DNA of 64,000 bases. Origin: Dyella jiangningensis (GTDB lineage: Bacteria > Pseudomonadota > Gammaproteobacteria > Xanthomonadales > Rhodanobacteraceae). The stretch's first letter is position 1. Every line of letters starts with the position of its first letter. The notes below the pieces were generated by a model. That model was not told where the DNA came from, searched no databases, and worked only from the letters and a program-made list of their open reading frames with translations. The position numbers and the translations under genes were made by a program. The stretch is taken from contig NZ_NFZS01000001.1 of assembly GCF_003264855.1 (NCBI RefSeq), positions 682,001 to 746,000 of the forward strand. The letters run 5' to 3'. Below, piece after piece: positions 32,401 to 41,738 of this stretch.

Positions 32401-33669
32401 TCAGTGACTGGCTCTGGCTGCCAGCTGCTGCGCCTGCATCGGCTCATGCTTGTGCTTGAACAGCAGCATGAACAGCACCGCCACCACCAGCGAATAGGTC
32501 GCGAAGGTGATCCAGATGCCGTGCCAGTCCTTGCTCTGGTCCGGATGGGTGAAGAACGCCTCGATGATCACGCCGCTGATCGAGCTGCCCAACACCGCGC
32601 CGATGCCGTTGGTCATCAGCATGAACAGGCCCTGCGCGCTGGCACGGATCGACGGGTCGCTCTGGCCTTCCACGAACAAGGAGCCGGAGATGTTGAAGAA
32701 GTCGAACGCCATGCCATACACGATGCACGACAGCACGATCATCCACAGGCCCGAGCCCGGGTTGCCGTAGGCGAACAGGCCGAAGCGCAGCGTCCACGCC
32801 AGCATGCTGATCAGCATCACCGTCTTGATGCCGAAGCGGCGCAGGAAGAACGGAATGGCCAGGATGAACAGCGTTTCCGAGATCTGCGAGATCGACATGA
32901 TGATGGCCGGATAACGCACCGCCACCAGCTCCTTGTACTCGCCCATCTGCGCGAAGTCGTGCAGGAAGGTGTCGCCATAGGCATTGGTGAGCTGCAGCGC
33001 CGCACCCAGCAGCATGGCGAAGATGAAGAAGATCGCCATGCGTGCTTCGCGGAACAGCTTGAACGAGGTGAGGCCGAACGTATCGAGCCACGACTGGTTC
33101 GCGCGGCGCTGGAAGCGCGGCGGGCAGGCCGGCAGCGTAAAGGCGTACAGCCCCAGCAACAGTGCCGCGCCGGACGCCACGTAGAACTGGCCCGAGGAAG
33201 TTTCCAGGCGAAGCAGGCTCACCGTCCACAGTGCGGCGATGAAGCCGACCGTGCCCCACACGCGGATCGGCGGGTAGTCCTTGACGATGTCCTTGCCGTC
33301 GCTCTTGAGGGCGTTGTAGGCCACTGCGATGGAGAGTGAGATGGTCGGCATGTAGAACATCATGTTGAGCAGCATCACCCAGAACATCAGGCTGGGCGAC
33401 TGCACCATCGGCACGCAGAACAGCACGGCGGCGCCGCACAGGTGGAAGATGCCGTAGAGCTTCTCCGCATTGATGTACTTGTCCGCGATCACGCCCGCGA
33501 TGGACGGCATGAACAGCGAGGCGATGCCCATGGTCGAGAAGATCGCGCCGAACTGCGCGCCCGACCAATGCTTGTCCTGGAACCAGTAGGCACCGATGGT
33601 GAGCAGCCACGACCCCCATACAAAGAATTGCAGGAAGTTCATGGCAATCAGGCGGAGTCGCAGGCTCAT
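32401..33669 (-). CDS. Nucleoside:H+ symporter family MFS transporter
   Basis: A 422-residue, about 12-helix permease. The beginning (LRLIAMNFLQFFVWGSWLLT) and the block MFYMPTISLSIAVAYNAL resemble the NupG/XapB nucleoside family rather than sugar MFS proteins, as do RVWGTVGFIAALW and FFNISGSLFVEGQ. The likely job is uptake of nucleosides driven by protons; the exact substrate is inferred. It is a single gene bounded by REP copy 6 downstream. Confidence 0.82.
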   Translation of the reverse strand: MSLRLRLIAMNFLQFFVWGSWLLTIGAYWFQDKHWSGAQFGAIFSTMGIASLFMPSIAGVIADKYINAEKLYGIFHLCGAAVLFCVPMVQSPSLMFWVMLLNMMFYMPTISLSIAVAYNALKSDGKDIVKDYPPIRVWGTVGFIAALWTVSLLRLETSSGQFYVASGAALLLGLYAFTLPACPPRFQRRANQSWLDTFGLTSFKLFREARMAIFFIFAMLLGAALQLTNAYGDTFLHDFAQMGEYKELVAVRYPAIIMSISQISETLFILAIPFFLRRFGIKTVMLISMLAWTLRFGLFAYGNPGSGLWMIVLSCIVYGMAFDFFNISGSLFVEGQSDPSIRASAQGLFMLMTNGIGAVLGSSISGVIIEAFFTHPDQSKDWHGIWITFATYSLVVAVLFMLLFKHKHEPMQAQQLAARASH

Positions 33670-33890
33670 CAGCGTCGTCGTTGGTTCAAAAGCGGTGGAG
33701 TCGGTCCGGGAGGCACGCGTCTAGCGGCAGGCCGGGCCGAAGCCGGGCCTGTCTAGTAGAGGCGGAGATCCCCTGCACGGCCAAGGGTGTCCCGAGGACG
33801 TGTAAAAATAGCAGCCTAGAGGAACCACCGCTGTGGCGACAAGCTGCGGCGCCGCGAGAAAGTACGGTTCCGCCATCGTGGAGAGCGCCC

Positions 33891-34520
33891 GTGAACCTGT
33901 TCCTGACCATCGCCGTCGTGCACCTGGTGGCCCTGCTGAGCCCCGGCCCGGACTTCTTCTTCGTGTCGCAGACCGCCGTGAGCCGCACGCGCCGCCAGGC
34001 CATGTTCGGCGTCATCGGCATCACCCTGGGCGTGGTGGTGTGGTCGGCGCTGGCGCTGGCGGGCCTGCAACTGGTGCTGCAGCGGCTGGCCTGGCTGGAG
34101 CGGCTGATCAGCGTCGCCGGCGGCCTCTACCTCGCCTGGATGGGCGTGAAGATGCTGCGCGGCGCACTGCGCGCACCCGCCACGACGGCCGGCGAACCGC
34201 AGCAGGTGCTGCAGCAGAGTGACTGGGCCACACTGCGCGCGGGCTTGCTCACCAACCTGTCCAACCCGAAGGTGGTGATCTACTTCGGCAGCGTGTTTTC
34301 CGCCTTTCTGGGCGATGGCGTGAGCGCGGGCGCGCGCTGGGGCCTGTGGAGCATGGTGGTGGTGGAAACCTTGCTGTGGTTCACCGTGGTGGCCGGCGTG
34401 TTTGCCCTGCCTGCCATGCGCCGTGGCTACCTGCGCCTTTCGCGCTGGATCGATGGCCTAGCCGGCGCCGTGTTCGTGGCGTTCGGCCTCCACCTGATCT
34501 TTTCGAAGCGCGCGGTCTGA
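33891..34520 (+). CDS. LysE/RhtB-family amino acid exporter
   Basis: A 209-residue, six-helix exporter. It shows the family hallmark LLSPGPDFFFVSQTAVSRTRRQAMFG split over helix 1, and NLSNPKVVIYFGSVF in the middle. The GTG start at 33891 follows GGAGAGCG; the longer frame has no ribosome site. The most likely substrates are threonine or homoserine-like amino acids (RhtC/RhtB style), but the family is broad. Confidence 0.85.
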   Translation: MNLFLTIAVVHLVALLSPGPDFFFVSQTAVSRTRRQAMFGVIGITLGVVVWSALALAGLQLVLQRLAWLERLISVAGGLYLAWMGVKMLRGALRAPATTAGEPQQVLQQSDWATLRAGLLTNLSNPKVVIYFGSVFSAFLGDGVSAGARWGLWSMVVVETLLWFTVVAGVFALPAMRRGYLRLSRWIDGLAGAVFVAFGLHLIFSKRAV

Positions 34521-34538
34521 GCAAGGCCTGCCTTCTCT

Positions 34539-34640
34539 CGTAGGAGCGCACCCAGTGCGCGACCGCGGCGTTGCAGGGTTACCGCAACCCGGCGTCACCT
34601 GCGCGCGATAGGTTTATCGCGCACTGGGTGCGCTCCTACA
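34539..34640. repeat. REP-like inverted pair (copy 7)
   Basis: CGTAGGAGCGCACCCAGTGC is paired with an inverted partner ending GTGCGCTCCTACA; the spacer is slightly longer than in the other copies. It lies between the convergent LysE and VOC genes. Confidence 0.85.
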
Positions 34641-34658
34641 GGGGAGGACTGTTCCGCC

Positions 34659-35042
34659 TCACTCCCAGCGATTCAGATGCGGGCCGAATTTTTCCCGTTG
34701 CGGACGGACCACGCAGAATCGATGGCCACTCGGCGCCTGCATCACCCACCAGCGATCGCGCACGAAGGCGATGCGCGTCGCTCCCAGCTGTTCCAGCCGT
34801 TCCACTTCCGCATCGAGATTGTCGGTTTCGATGTCCAGATGGACGCGGCTCTCATGTTCCACGCGCTGCAGCAGGATGATCGGCTCGTCCGCTTCGGTGA
34901 CCAGTTCCGCATAGCGACCATCACCATCTTGGTCGACCGTGGCGATGCGCTTGTTGAGTGCGCGGCTCCAGAAGGTGGCAGCGTCCTTGAGGTCATCGAC
35001 CTTGCAATCGATGACGACGGTGCACAGGCGGCTATGGTGCAT
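34659..35042 (-). CDS. VOC-family (glyoxalase-like) protein
   Basis: A 127-residue single-domain vicinal-oxygen-chelate protein. The beta-alpha-beta-beta-beta pattern is visible: CTVVIDCKVDDLKDAATFWSRAL, then ELVTEADEPIILLQRV, then RVHLDIETDNLDAEV, then MQAPSGHRFCVVRP. The start at 35042 (MHHSRLC) is preferred to the longer reading, which begins with low-similarity sequence. The function is unknown; candidates are an antibiotic-binding or isomerase-like protein. Confidence 0.75.
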   Translation of the reverse strand: MHHSRLCTVVIDCKVDDLKDAATFWSRALNKRIATVDQDGDGRYAELVTEADEPIILLQRVEHESRVHLDIETDNLDAEVERLEQLGATRIAFVRDRWWVMQAPSGHRFCVVRPQREKFGPHLNRWE

Positions 35043-35202
35043 GGTGGCGACTCCTGTCGTACGGCAATGGCGTCCGTATAGCCGTGCACCGGTCGAGGTG
35101 CCGTCAACATGGAAAGACGCTGGCGTTGCGACCATGCGCCTCTACGGTACGCGCAAAAACGCGTGTTAGCTTCCTCGGTCTCGGAAGGTGCAGGAAGCAG
35201 GG

Positions 35203-35607
35203 ATGACCGATACGTTCGACGATCTGCAGACCAGCTATGGACGCTGCCTGCGCCATGGCGGATTCATCGCCCGCTTCTACGAGATCTTCATGGCGAGCCA
35301 CCGGGATATCCCCGGCATGTTCAGCCATACCGATTTCAGCGTGCAGCACCTGGCCCTGCGTCGCGGCATCAGCGCCGCCATCGCGCATGCAGGTGGCAGC
35401 ACGCTCACGCGACGTACGATGACCGAGATGGCGCAGGTGCACGGCCGCAAGGGCAGGGCGCCGGTGCCCCCGCATCTTTACCCGTATTGGTCCGACAGCC
35501 TGCTGCGGGCCATTGCCGAGCACGATCCGGAGTACGACTTCACGCTTGAGCAGCGCTGGCGCAAGGCGTTGGATCACACCACGTCGTACTTCATCCAGCA
35601 CTACTGA
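35203..35607 (+). CDS. Globin-family protein
   Basis: A 134-residue single-domain haem-protein-like sequence. The helical pattern, LRHGGFIARFYEIFM with FSHTDFSVQHLALRRGISAAI and the candidate proximal His in MAQVHGRK, fits the single-domain globins found in Xanthomonadales. The C-terminal WRKALDHTTSYFI helix is typical. It may bind O2 or NO, relevant to the nitrite-reducing part of the genome, but that is inference. An in-frame ATG 15 bases earlier is possible. Confidence 0.65.
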   Translation: MTDTFDDLQTSYGRCLRHGGFIARFYEIFMASHRDIPGMFSHTDFSVQHLALRRGISAAIAHAGGSTLTRRTMTEMAQVHGRKGRAPVPPHLYPYWSDSLLRAIAEHDPEYDFTLEQRWRKALDHTTSYFIQHY

Positions 35608-35713
35608 GACTTCGGGTGTCCGCCATCGGACAGGAGCGACATTCCATGCGGCTTCGCCATAAGCAGCGGAACACGAGCCGAGTCGGACCCGAACGCCAGG
35701 CGTGAAGCGCGAG

Positions 35714-36310
35714 CTAGGCTCTCATGCCACGAAACATGATTTCCATCGAGGCCATGAAGAAGGCTCGAAATTCCGCTTCTTCGTAGCTGAAGCGACCTGC
35801 GCGGTACAGCGATACGAGGCCGTGCGCATGAGCCCACAGGGACATGGCGTAGTCGTATGGGTCGCCCTTCGCTAACAGTCCATCGCGTATACCCGCGGCC
35901 AGCGAGTCGACCATCACGTTGAAGGCCGGCGACTGCCTATCGCGGAAGTCCTCGGGATAGCGTCGCGCGTGCGGCTGCCTGGCACCGAATACGTAGTCGA
36001 ACAAATGGGGGTGGGCGAGCGCGTAGTCCAGGTAGTACCCGAGCGGCGCATATTCCCGCTTTATGCCCTCGGACAGGCCCGAGGTGGCCCAGGCCGTGGC
36101 CACCTCGTGCGCCAGCTGGTTGTTCACGGCGCGCATGATCGCCGCCAGATCCTCGAAATGACGGTAGATGGCCATCGGCGTGATGCCGACCTCGGCTGCA
36201 ATGCGTCGAATGGACACCGCCGGCGCACCCTCGTTTTCGATGAGGGTCCGGGTGGCCTTGAGGATCTTCTCCGACGTGGTCAGGCTCGGCACGTATACAC
36301 CCGTATACAA
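35714..36310 (-). CDS. TetR-family transcriptional regulator
   Basis: A 198-residue repressor-like protein. The N-terminal helix-turn-helix reads ILKATRTLIENEGAPAVS then IRRIAAEVGITPMAIYRHF, the TetR pattern. The C-terminal half is a ligand-binding helical domain of the TetR_C type with no recognised ligand. The listed ATG lies inside a GTATAC palindrome; a GTG six codons later (36292) would leave that palindrome upstream as an operator. A small unknown gene is divergent. Confidence 0.85.
   Translation of the reverse strand: MYTGVYVPSLTTSEKILKATRTLIENEGAPAVSIRRIAAEVGITPMAIYRHFEDLAAIMRAVNNQLAHEVATAWATSGLSEGIKREYAPLGYYLDYALAHPHLFDYVFGARQPHARRYPEDFRDRQSPAFNVMVDSLAAGIRDGLLAKGDPYDYAMSLWAHAHGLVSLYRAGRFSYEEAEFRAFFMASMEIMFRGMRA
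36293..36308. promoter_or_regulatory. Palindromic operator candidate for the TetR regulator
   Basis: GTATAC-ACCC-GTATAC overlaps the start of the TetR gene and faces the divergent gene at 36382. The half-site spacing fits TetR-type operators. Autoregulation is likely. Confidence 0.5.
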
Positions 36311-36381
36311 AGAAACGGAATTCCTGCACGATTGTAAGGCGGGTCGGGGTTCCGACCAGGGACGCGCAGGGTCCCGCCATC

Positions 36382-36789
36382 ATGTATTGGCTGCTGAGAG
36401 GATTCCGGGAAGATATGGTCTCGATGGTGGTAGCAGCGCGCGCCCTGGCCGTCGGGCGGGCTTTCGTCGAACTGGCTGACGAGGCCATCACGTACGGGAA
36501 GCTTCCGCAGGGGATGGCTTCAGGCATTGCGAAGGAAGCAAGCGAAACGGCGGCGTCCCTGCGAACGGCGCTTGCTCATGCGAACCCGCGATTGTCACCG
36601 AGCGCCCGTCGACTCATGGAGGGCTGCCTCGTTGATCTCGATGCACTCACTCAGTTGGCCGAATTGATCGTCAAGAAAGGCATCACGCCAAGCAATGCAG
36701 CCCACTATGCGCCTTCGGTTCGCTATACGGCGGGCGTGGTGATCGCGGCGGCCCTTGCGCTGGAATCGGCACTCGGCGAATCCGAGTAA
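36382..36789 (+). CDS. Hypothetical protein, divergent from TetR gene
   Basis: A 135-residue protein I do not recognise. It is largely helical, alanine-rich, and ends VRYTAGVVIAAALALESALGE, a possible amphipathic or hydrophobic helix. No signal peptide or catalytic motif is obvious. It could be a target of the adjacent repressor because the palindrome lies between the two genes. Confidence 0.5.
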   Translation: MYWLLRGFREDMVSMVVAARALAVGRAFVELADEAITYGKLPQGMASGIAKEASETAASLRTALAHANPRLSPSARRLMEGCLVDLDALTQLAELIVKKGITPSNAAHYAPSVRYTAGVVIAAALALESALGESE

Positions 36790-36952
36790 GCCGGTTCGAC
36801 GCCAACACCGGCGATAGATCGGTCCTGCCGATCTGCCTTGGGTGCTCGCACTCGGCCACAGCGCATCCTTACTGGCCGCGGAGCCCGCATCTGTCGCCTG
36901 CCGCCCCATGTCGTTGTAGCTAGTGCGGCAGCGTCGCCAAAACCCGGAGGCG

Positions 36953-36982
36953 AAAAAAAGCCCCGGGCGTGCCGGGGCTTTT
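36953..36982 (-). terminator. Terminator of the 2-oxoacid dehydrogenase operon
   Basis: On the minus strand AAAGCCCCGGCACGCCCGGGG is followed by CTTTTTTT. It is just past the E2 stop. Confidence 0.9.
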
Positions 36983-36998
36983 CGTGGAGCGTCGAACC

Positions 36999-38387
36999 TC
37001 AGTTCGGCAGCGACAGATCGTCGAGCAGCGCCTTGAGGAAGCGCGCGGCTTCGCCACCGGTGGCGGCGCGATGGTCGAAGGTGAGCGAGATCGGCATGCG
37101 GCGATGCACTTCGATGCCGCCCATCACCGCCACCACGTCGTGGCTCAGCTTGCCCGCGCCGATGATGGCGACGCACGGCGGCACGACGACAGGCGTGGCG
37201 TAGCGGCCGGCGAACATGCCGAAGTTGGACAGGCTGATGGTGTAGCCCGAGAGCTCCGACGCCGGGATCGAACGATCTTCCACCGAGGTACGCAGGCGCT
37301 TGATCGCGGCGCGGATCCCAGCGCCGTCGAGCACGTCGGCGTTGCGCAGCGCGGGCACGAACAGGCCTTCTTCCGTATCGACGGCGATGCCGATGTCCAC
37401 GTGCGGATGCAGCGTGCGGGTGAGGTTCTTGCCGTCGAACCAGGCGTTGAGCGCCGGCACGGCCTTGCAGGCGGCGACGATGGCGCGGATCAGGCGGGCG
37501 GTGATGTCCTGCTTGCCGATCCAGGCGTGCAGGTCGGCGTCATCGACCAGCGTGGTCGGCACCACGTTGGCGTGGGCCTCGGCCATCACGCGCGCCATGT
37601 TGCGGCGGACGCCCTTGAGCTGTTCCGGCTGGCCGCTGGCCTGCACGCTCGGCGGAGCCGTGCGCACCGGCTTGCCGGCGAGCGAGGTGGCCGTGCGAGC
37701 CGGTTCGGGTTCCGGCAGCTGCGGAGCAAGATGGCGACCGGCGGACGCCGGCACGGCAGCACGGGCCGGGGCAGCGCCCAGCGCGGCGGAACCGTTGGCG
37801 GCGGCGTTCTTCACGTCGGCCAGGGTGACCACGCCATCGGCGCCGGTCGGCTTCACGCGGGTGAGGTCGACCTTCAGCTTCTTGGCGAGTGCGCGCACCG
37901 CCGGCACGGCCTTCACGCCACCGACGCTGGAAGCCTGCTCCACGTGCACGTGGCTGCCTGAGATCATCGCGCCGACCACGGTGCCTTCGTCTTCACGATC
38001 GGCCGCGCCGTTGCTGTCGATCTCGCCGCCTTCGTCGGAAGCGACCACCTTCTTGCCCTGGTCCGGAGCCGGGCTGCCGGCACCCTTCTTCGGGCCGTGG
38101 TGATGGCCGGTGGATTCGGCTTCGGCACGCTGCTTGGCGTTCGGGTCGGGCTCGAACTCGGCCAGCGCGGAACCGGTTTCGATGATGTCGCCGGCGGCGC
38201 CATGCAGCTTGGTGACCTTGCCGGTATACGGCGAGGGCACGTCGACGACGGCCTTGGCGGTTTCCATCGACACCAGCGGGGCGTCGAGCTTGATGGTGTC
38301 GCCTTCCTTCACGTGCCACTCGACGATGGTTGCGTCGGGAAGGCCTTCGCCGAGGTCGGGCAGGTAGAAAGTCTTGATGTCGGCCAT
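36999..38387 (-). CDS. 2-oxoacid dehydrogenase complex E2 (dihydrolipoamide acyltransferase)
   Basis: A 462-residue E2 core. Residues 1-80 are one lipoyl domain with Lys45 in SMETAKAVVD; an Ala/Pro/Lys linker follows; VPAVRALAKKLKVDLTRVKP is the E3-binding domain (about 160-195); the C-terminal acyltransferase domain ends TFDHRAATGGEAARF. The active-site His is present, but the usual D of the HRxxDG motif is T here. With E1alpha and E1beta upstream the complex is either branched-chain oxoacid or pyruvate dehydrogenase; an iso-branched fatty acid organism favours the former. No E3 gene is in the window. Confidence 0.9.
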   Translation of the reverse strand: MADIKTFYLPDLGEGLPDATIVEWHVKEGDTIKLDAPLVSMETAKAVVDVPSPYTGKVTKLHGAAGDIIETGSALAEFEPDPNAKQRAEAESTGHHHGPKKGAGSPAPDQGKKVVASDEGGEIDSNGAADREDEGTVVGAMISGSHVHVEQASSVGGVKAVPAVRALAKKLKVDLTRVKPTGADGVVTLADVKNAAANGSAALGAAPARAAVPASAGRHLAPQLPEPEPARTATSLAGKPVRTAPPSVQASGQPEQLKGVRRNMARVMAEAHANVVPTTLVDDADLHAWIGKQDITARLIRAIVAACKAVPALNAWFDGKNLTRTLHPHVDIGIAVDTEEGLFVPALRNADVLDGAGIRAAIKRLRTSVEDRSIPASELSGYTISLSNFGMFAGRYATPVVVPPCVAIIGAGKLSHDVVAVMGGIEVHRRMPISLTFDHRAATGGEAARFLKALLDDLSLPN

Positions 38388-38431
38388 GGGGTTGGTTCCG
38401 GTAATCAGGCTTGAGTGTTTCGGTTTTTGAA

Positions 38432-38544
38432 CGTCATCCCGGCGCAGGCCGGGATCCAGTAGCAGTGATGCACAGTCGTGGCGGAAGGTTATGCGTGCTT
38501 CGCACGACGTATTTGACTGGATTCCGGCCTACGCCGGAATGACG
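38432..38544. repeat. Inverted pair of extragenic repeats inside the dehydrogenase operon
   Basis: CGTCATCCCGGCGCAGGCCG (continuing GGATCCAGT) is followed 55 bases later by ACTGGATTCCGGCCTACGCC (continuing GGAATGACG). Each unit carries its own small stem. The pair resembles the widespread GTCAT-CCGGC-GCCGG-ATCCAGT repeats. It separates E2 from E1beta and could form a stem in the transcript. Confidence 0.8.
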
Positions 38545-38558
38545 CTCCGTAGAAAAGG

Positions 38559-39539
38559 TTACGACGCCGCCAGCGTGCGCTTGGCGGCCTCCACCACGCG
38601 CTCGGTGCTCGGCAAGTACTTCATTTCCAGGCGGAACAACGGGATGTGCGTGTCGAAACCGGTGACGCGCTCGACCGGGGCCAGCAGGTCGTACAGGCAT
38701 TCCTCGGCGATGCGCGCGGCGATTTCCGCGCCGAAGCCGGCGGTCTTCGGGGCTTCGTGCACGATCACGCAGCGGCCGGTCTTCTGCACCGACTCGGCGA
38801 TGGTGTCGAAGTCCAGCGGGGTCAGCGTGGCCACGTCGATCACTTCGGCGCTGATGCCGTCGGCGGCGAGCTCGTCGGCGGCTTCCAGTGCTTCCTTCAC
38901 CTGGGCGCCCCAGGTAACGATGGTGACGTCGGTGCCGTCGCGCAGCACGAAGCACACGTCCAGCGGCAGTGCCTCGCCGTCATCGGGCACTTCTTCCTTG
39001 TACTGGCGGTAGATGCGCTTGGGCTCGAAGAACATCACCGGGTCCGGATCGCGGATCGCGGCGAGCAGCAGGCCGTAGGCACGCGCCGGCGACGACGGCA
39101 TCACCACGCGCAGGCCGGGGATATTGGTGAACAGGTGCTCGTTCGCTTCCGAATGATGCTCCGGCGCGCGGATGCCGCCGCCCCACGGGGCGCGCCACAC
39201 GGCCGGCACGGTGATGCGGCCGCGCGTGCGGTTGCGCAGGCGCGCGGCGTGGCAGGCGATCTGCTCCATCATCGGGTAGATGAAGCCTTCGAACTGCGCC
39301 TCGGCCACCGGCTTCATGCCCTGTGCGGCGAGGCCCACGGTGACGCCGGCAATGGTGGTTTCGTCCAGCGGCGTGTCGAGCACGCGCAGCTCGCCGAATT
39401 TTTCCTGCAGGCCCTGGGTGGCGCGGAACACGCCGCCGTTGACGCCGACGTCTTCGCCCAGCACCACGACGCTGTCGTCGTGCGCCATTTCATAGGCAAG
39501 CGCCTGGGTGACGGCTTCGATGAGAGTGATCTGTGCCAT
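38559..39539 (-). CDS. 2-oxoacid dehydrogenase E1 beta subunit
   Basis: A 326-residue transketolase-like subunit. It shows LGEDVGVNGGVFRATQGL, RVLDTPLDETTIAGVTVGLA, the GGIRAPEHHSEANEHLF loop and the C-terminal GFDTHIPLFRLEMKYLPS. It forms an alpha2-beta2 E1 with the next gene, three bases upstream in the operon. The sequence matches branched-chain oxoacid dehydrogenase betas at least as well as pyruvate ones. Confidence 0.92.
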   Translation of the reverse strand: MAQITLIEAVTQALAYEMAHDDSVVVLGEDVGVNGGVFRATQGLQEKFGELRVLDTPLDETTIAGVTVGLAAQGMKPVAEAQFEGFIYPMMEQIACHAARLRNRTRGRITVPAVWRAPWGGGIRAPEHHSEANEHLFTNIPGLRVVMPSSPARAYGLLLAAIRDPDPVMFFEPKRIYRQYKEEVPDDGEALPLDVCFVLRDGTDVTIVTWGAQVKEALEAADELAADGISAEVIDVATLTPLDFDTIAESVQKTGRCVIVHEAPKTAGFGAEIAARIAEECLYDLLAPVERVTGFDTHIPLFRLEMKYLPSTERVVEAAKRTLAAS

Positions 39540-39542
39540 GGC

Positions 39543-40628
39543 TTAGTGGGCCTTCTTGTCGAGCTGGAGTGCGAGGTCGCGCTGCTTGGCGAGGTCGGCG
39601 GGGACGTCGGCGAAGGTGTAGTCGAACATCGCTGTGACCGGCTGCGTCTTGGTCTCGAGGTAGGCGTTCACCTCGTTGTCCATCCACTCGTCGCACTCGT
39701 TCTTCCAGGCCTCTTCCTTGGCGTCGTCCCACACGCCCTTGGCCACGAGCCAGGCGCGCAGGCGCTTCATTGGCTCCTTCGCCCAGGCGTCCTTCACTTC
39801 CTGCTCGCCGCGGTAGCGGCGGGCGTCGTCGGCGGTGGTGTGGTCGCTCAAGCGATAGGTCACCAGTTCCAGCACGCTGCCGCCCTCGCCGTTGCGTGCG
39901 CGGTCCAGGGCATCACCCATGGCCTTGCGCACGGCGATGATGTCGTTGCCGTCCACCTGGATGCAGTACAGGCCGGCCGCGATGCCCTTCTGCGCGAGCG
40001 TCGGGGCGCCCGACTGGATCTTGCGCGGCACCGAGATGGCCCACTGGTTGTTTACGATCACGGCGACCAGCGGCAGGTTCTGCGCGCCGGCGATGTTGAT
40101 GGCGCCGTAGAAGTCGCCCTTGGATGAACCACCGTCACCGATGGTGCACACGGCCACGCGCTTTTCGTTGCGGATCTTGAACGCCAGCGCGGAGCCGGCG
40201 GCATGCAGGCATTGCGTGGCGATCGGCACCGACCAGGCGAAGTCGTGGCGCGCCGGTTCCTTCTGGTAGTCATTGCCGCGCTCGTCGCCGCCCCAGTACA
40301 TGTACACCTCGCGCGGTTGCACGCCGCGGTAGAGCTGCGCACCGTATTCGCGATAGCTCGGCGCGAACACGTCTTCGGGCTTCATGGCGCTGCCGATGCC
40401 CACGTGGGCGGCCTCGTGGCCCAGGCAGCTGGCATAGGTGCCCAGCTTGCCGGTGCGCTGAAGGGCGACCGACTTGGCGTCGAACACGCGGGTCGACATC
40501 ATCAGCTTGTACAGCTCGACCATGTGGTCGAGGTCATTGGCGAAGGCAGGCAGGTCGTCACGGACCTGCTTGCCTTCCGCATCGAGATACTGCAGGTATT
40601 CGATTTCGAACTTGGCGGCGATGGACAC
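39543..40628 (-). CDS. 2-oxoacid dehydrogenase E1 alpha subunit (TPP-dependent)
   Basis: A 361-residue thiamine-diphosphate subunit. The TPP motif is seen as CTIGDGGSSKGDFYGAIN, then AVIVNNQWAISVPR; TYASCLGHEAAHVGIGSAM and FAPSYREYGAQLYRGV line the active site; the regulatory-loop sequence YRLSDHTTADDARRYR is present. It is the first gene of the operon E1a-E1b-E2. The substrate is probably 2-oxoacids from Val, Leu and Ile, giving primers for iso-fatty acids, which is inference. Confidence 0.92.
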   Translation of the reverse strand: MSIAAKFEIEYLQYLDAEGKQVRDDLPAFANDLDHMVELYKLMMSTRVFDAKSVALQRTGKLGTYASCLGHEAAHVGIGSAMKPEDVFAPSYREYGAQLYRGVQPREVYMYWGGDERGNDYQKEPARHDFAWSVPIATQCLHAAGSALAFKIRNEKRVAVCTIGDGGSSKGDFYGAINIAGAQNLPLVAVIVNNQWAISVPRKIQSGAPTLAQKGIAAGLYCIQVDGNDIIAVRKAMGDALDRARNGEGGSVLELVTYRLSDHTTADDARRYRGEQEVKDAWAKEPMKRLRAWLVAKGVWDDAKEEAWKNECDEWMDNEVNAYLETKTQPVTAMFDYTFADVPADLAKQRDLALQLDKKAH

Positions 40629-40889
40629 AACTCGCTCCCGGAGAGAGTTAATGGAGATCTGGGATGCTGGAAGCGGCGGCCCATCCAGTGGGGCCAGCAG
40701 CGGACAAGCGCTTGTTCAAGCTTTCGGCGCGGGCCGCGCCGAGGCCTTGAACAGGCTCTAAAGCCCTGAGCAAGACCAAAATTGTTACAGGGGGCCATGT
40801 TGCGCCGCAAGGCACGGTGCAGCATGCGCCCTCGTACGGGGCCGGCCTTCACACGGGTTACCATGCGACTTTTCCGCACCCGGATCGAC

Positions 40890-41738
40890 ATGACCGAGAA
40901 CCAGCGCGACCTTGAGGCCGGTATCGAACTCGACCTGAACGGGCGACTGACCTACGGCGGCTACCTGCGGCTGGACCAGCTGCTTACCGCGCAGCACCCC
41001 CTGAGCGACCCGCCGCACCACGACGAGATGCTGTTCATCGTGCAGCACCAGGTGGCGGAGCTGTGGATGAAGCTGATCATCCACGAACTGAAGGCCGCCA
41101 TCGCCAGCCTGCGCCGCGACGACCTCGACCCGTGCCTGAAGATCCTGGCGCGCGTGAAGCAAGTTCAGCGACAGCTGTTCGAGCAGTGGGGCGTGCTGGA
41201 AACGCTGACCCCATCGGAATACCTGGAGTTTCGCGGCGTGCTTGGCTCCTCGTCGGGCTTCCAGTCGCTGCAGTACCGCACCATCGAGTTCCTGCTCGGC
41301 AACAAGAACGCGCAGATGCTGCAGGTGTTTGCGTACGACGAGGCGGCGCAGGCCGATCTGAGAGCCGTGCTGGAAGCGCCCAGCCTGTACGACGAATTCC
41401 TCATGTATCTCGCGCGCCGCGGTCATGCGGTGCCCGCCGAATTGACCGACCGCGACTGGTCGCAGCCGTACAAGCGGCATGCGGATCTGCTTCCGGTGCT
41501 CAAGCGCATCTACGAGAACCGTTCGACGTATTGGCCCGAGTACCACATGTGCGAGCAACTGGTGGATATGGAAGGCAGTTTCCAGCTCTGGCGTTTCCGC
41601 CATATGAAAACCGTAGAACGGATCATCGGACACCGTCGCGGTACGGGTGGTTCCTCCGGCGTGGCTTTCCTCAAGAAAGCGCTGGAACTGGAGTTTTTCC
41701 CGGAACTGCTCGACGTGCGCACGGAGCTGGGCAGCTGA
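40890..41738 (+). CDS. kynA: Tryptophan 2,3-dioxygenase
   Basis: A 282-residue haem enzyme opening the tryptophan indole ring to N-formylkynurenine. Key blocks: [24 protein letters not shown] with His43/44, [20 protein letters not shown]-like [26 protein letters not shown] with the haem ligand His, and RGTGGSSGV. It is close to the Xanthomonas enzyme throughout. The start at 40890 is chosen by alignment to that family. No kynB or kynU is in the window. Confidence 0.95.
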   Translation: MTENQRDLEAGIELDLNGRLTYGGYLRLDQLLTAQHPLSDPPHHDEMLFIVQHQVAELWMKLIIHELKAAIASLRRDDLDPCLKILARVKQVQRQLFEQWGVLETLTPSEYLEFRGVLGSSSGFQSLQYRTIEFLLGNKNAQMLQVFAYDEAAQADLRAVLEAPSLYDEFLMYLARRGHAVPAELTDRDWSQPYKRHADLLPVLKRIYENRSTYWPEYHMCEQLVDMEGSFQLWRFRHMKTVERIIGHRRGTGGSSGVAFLKKALELEFFPELLDVRTELGS

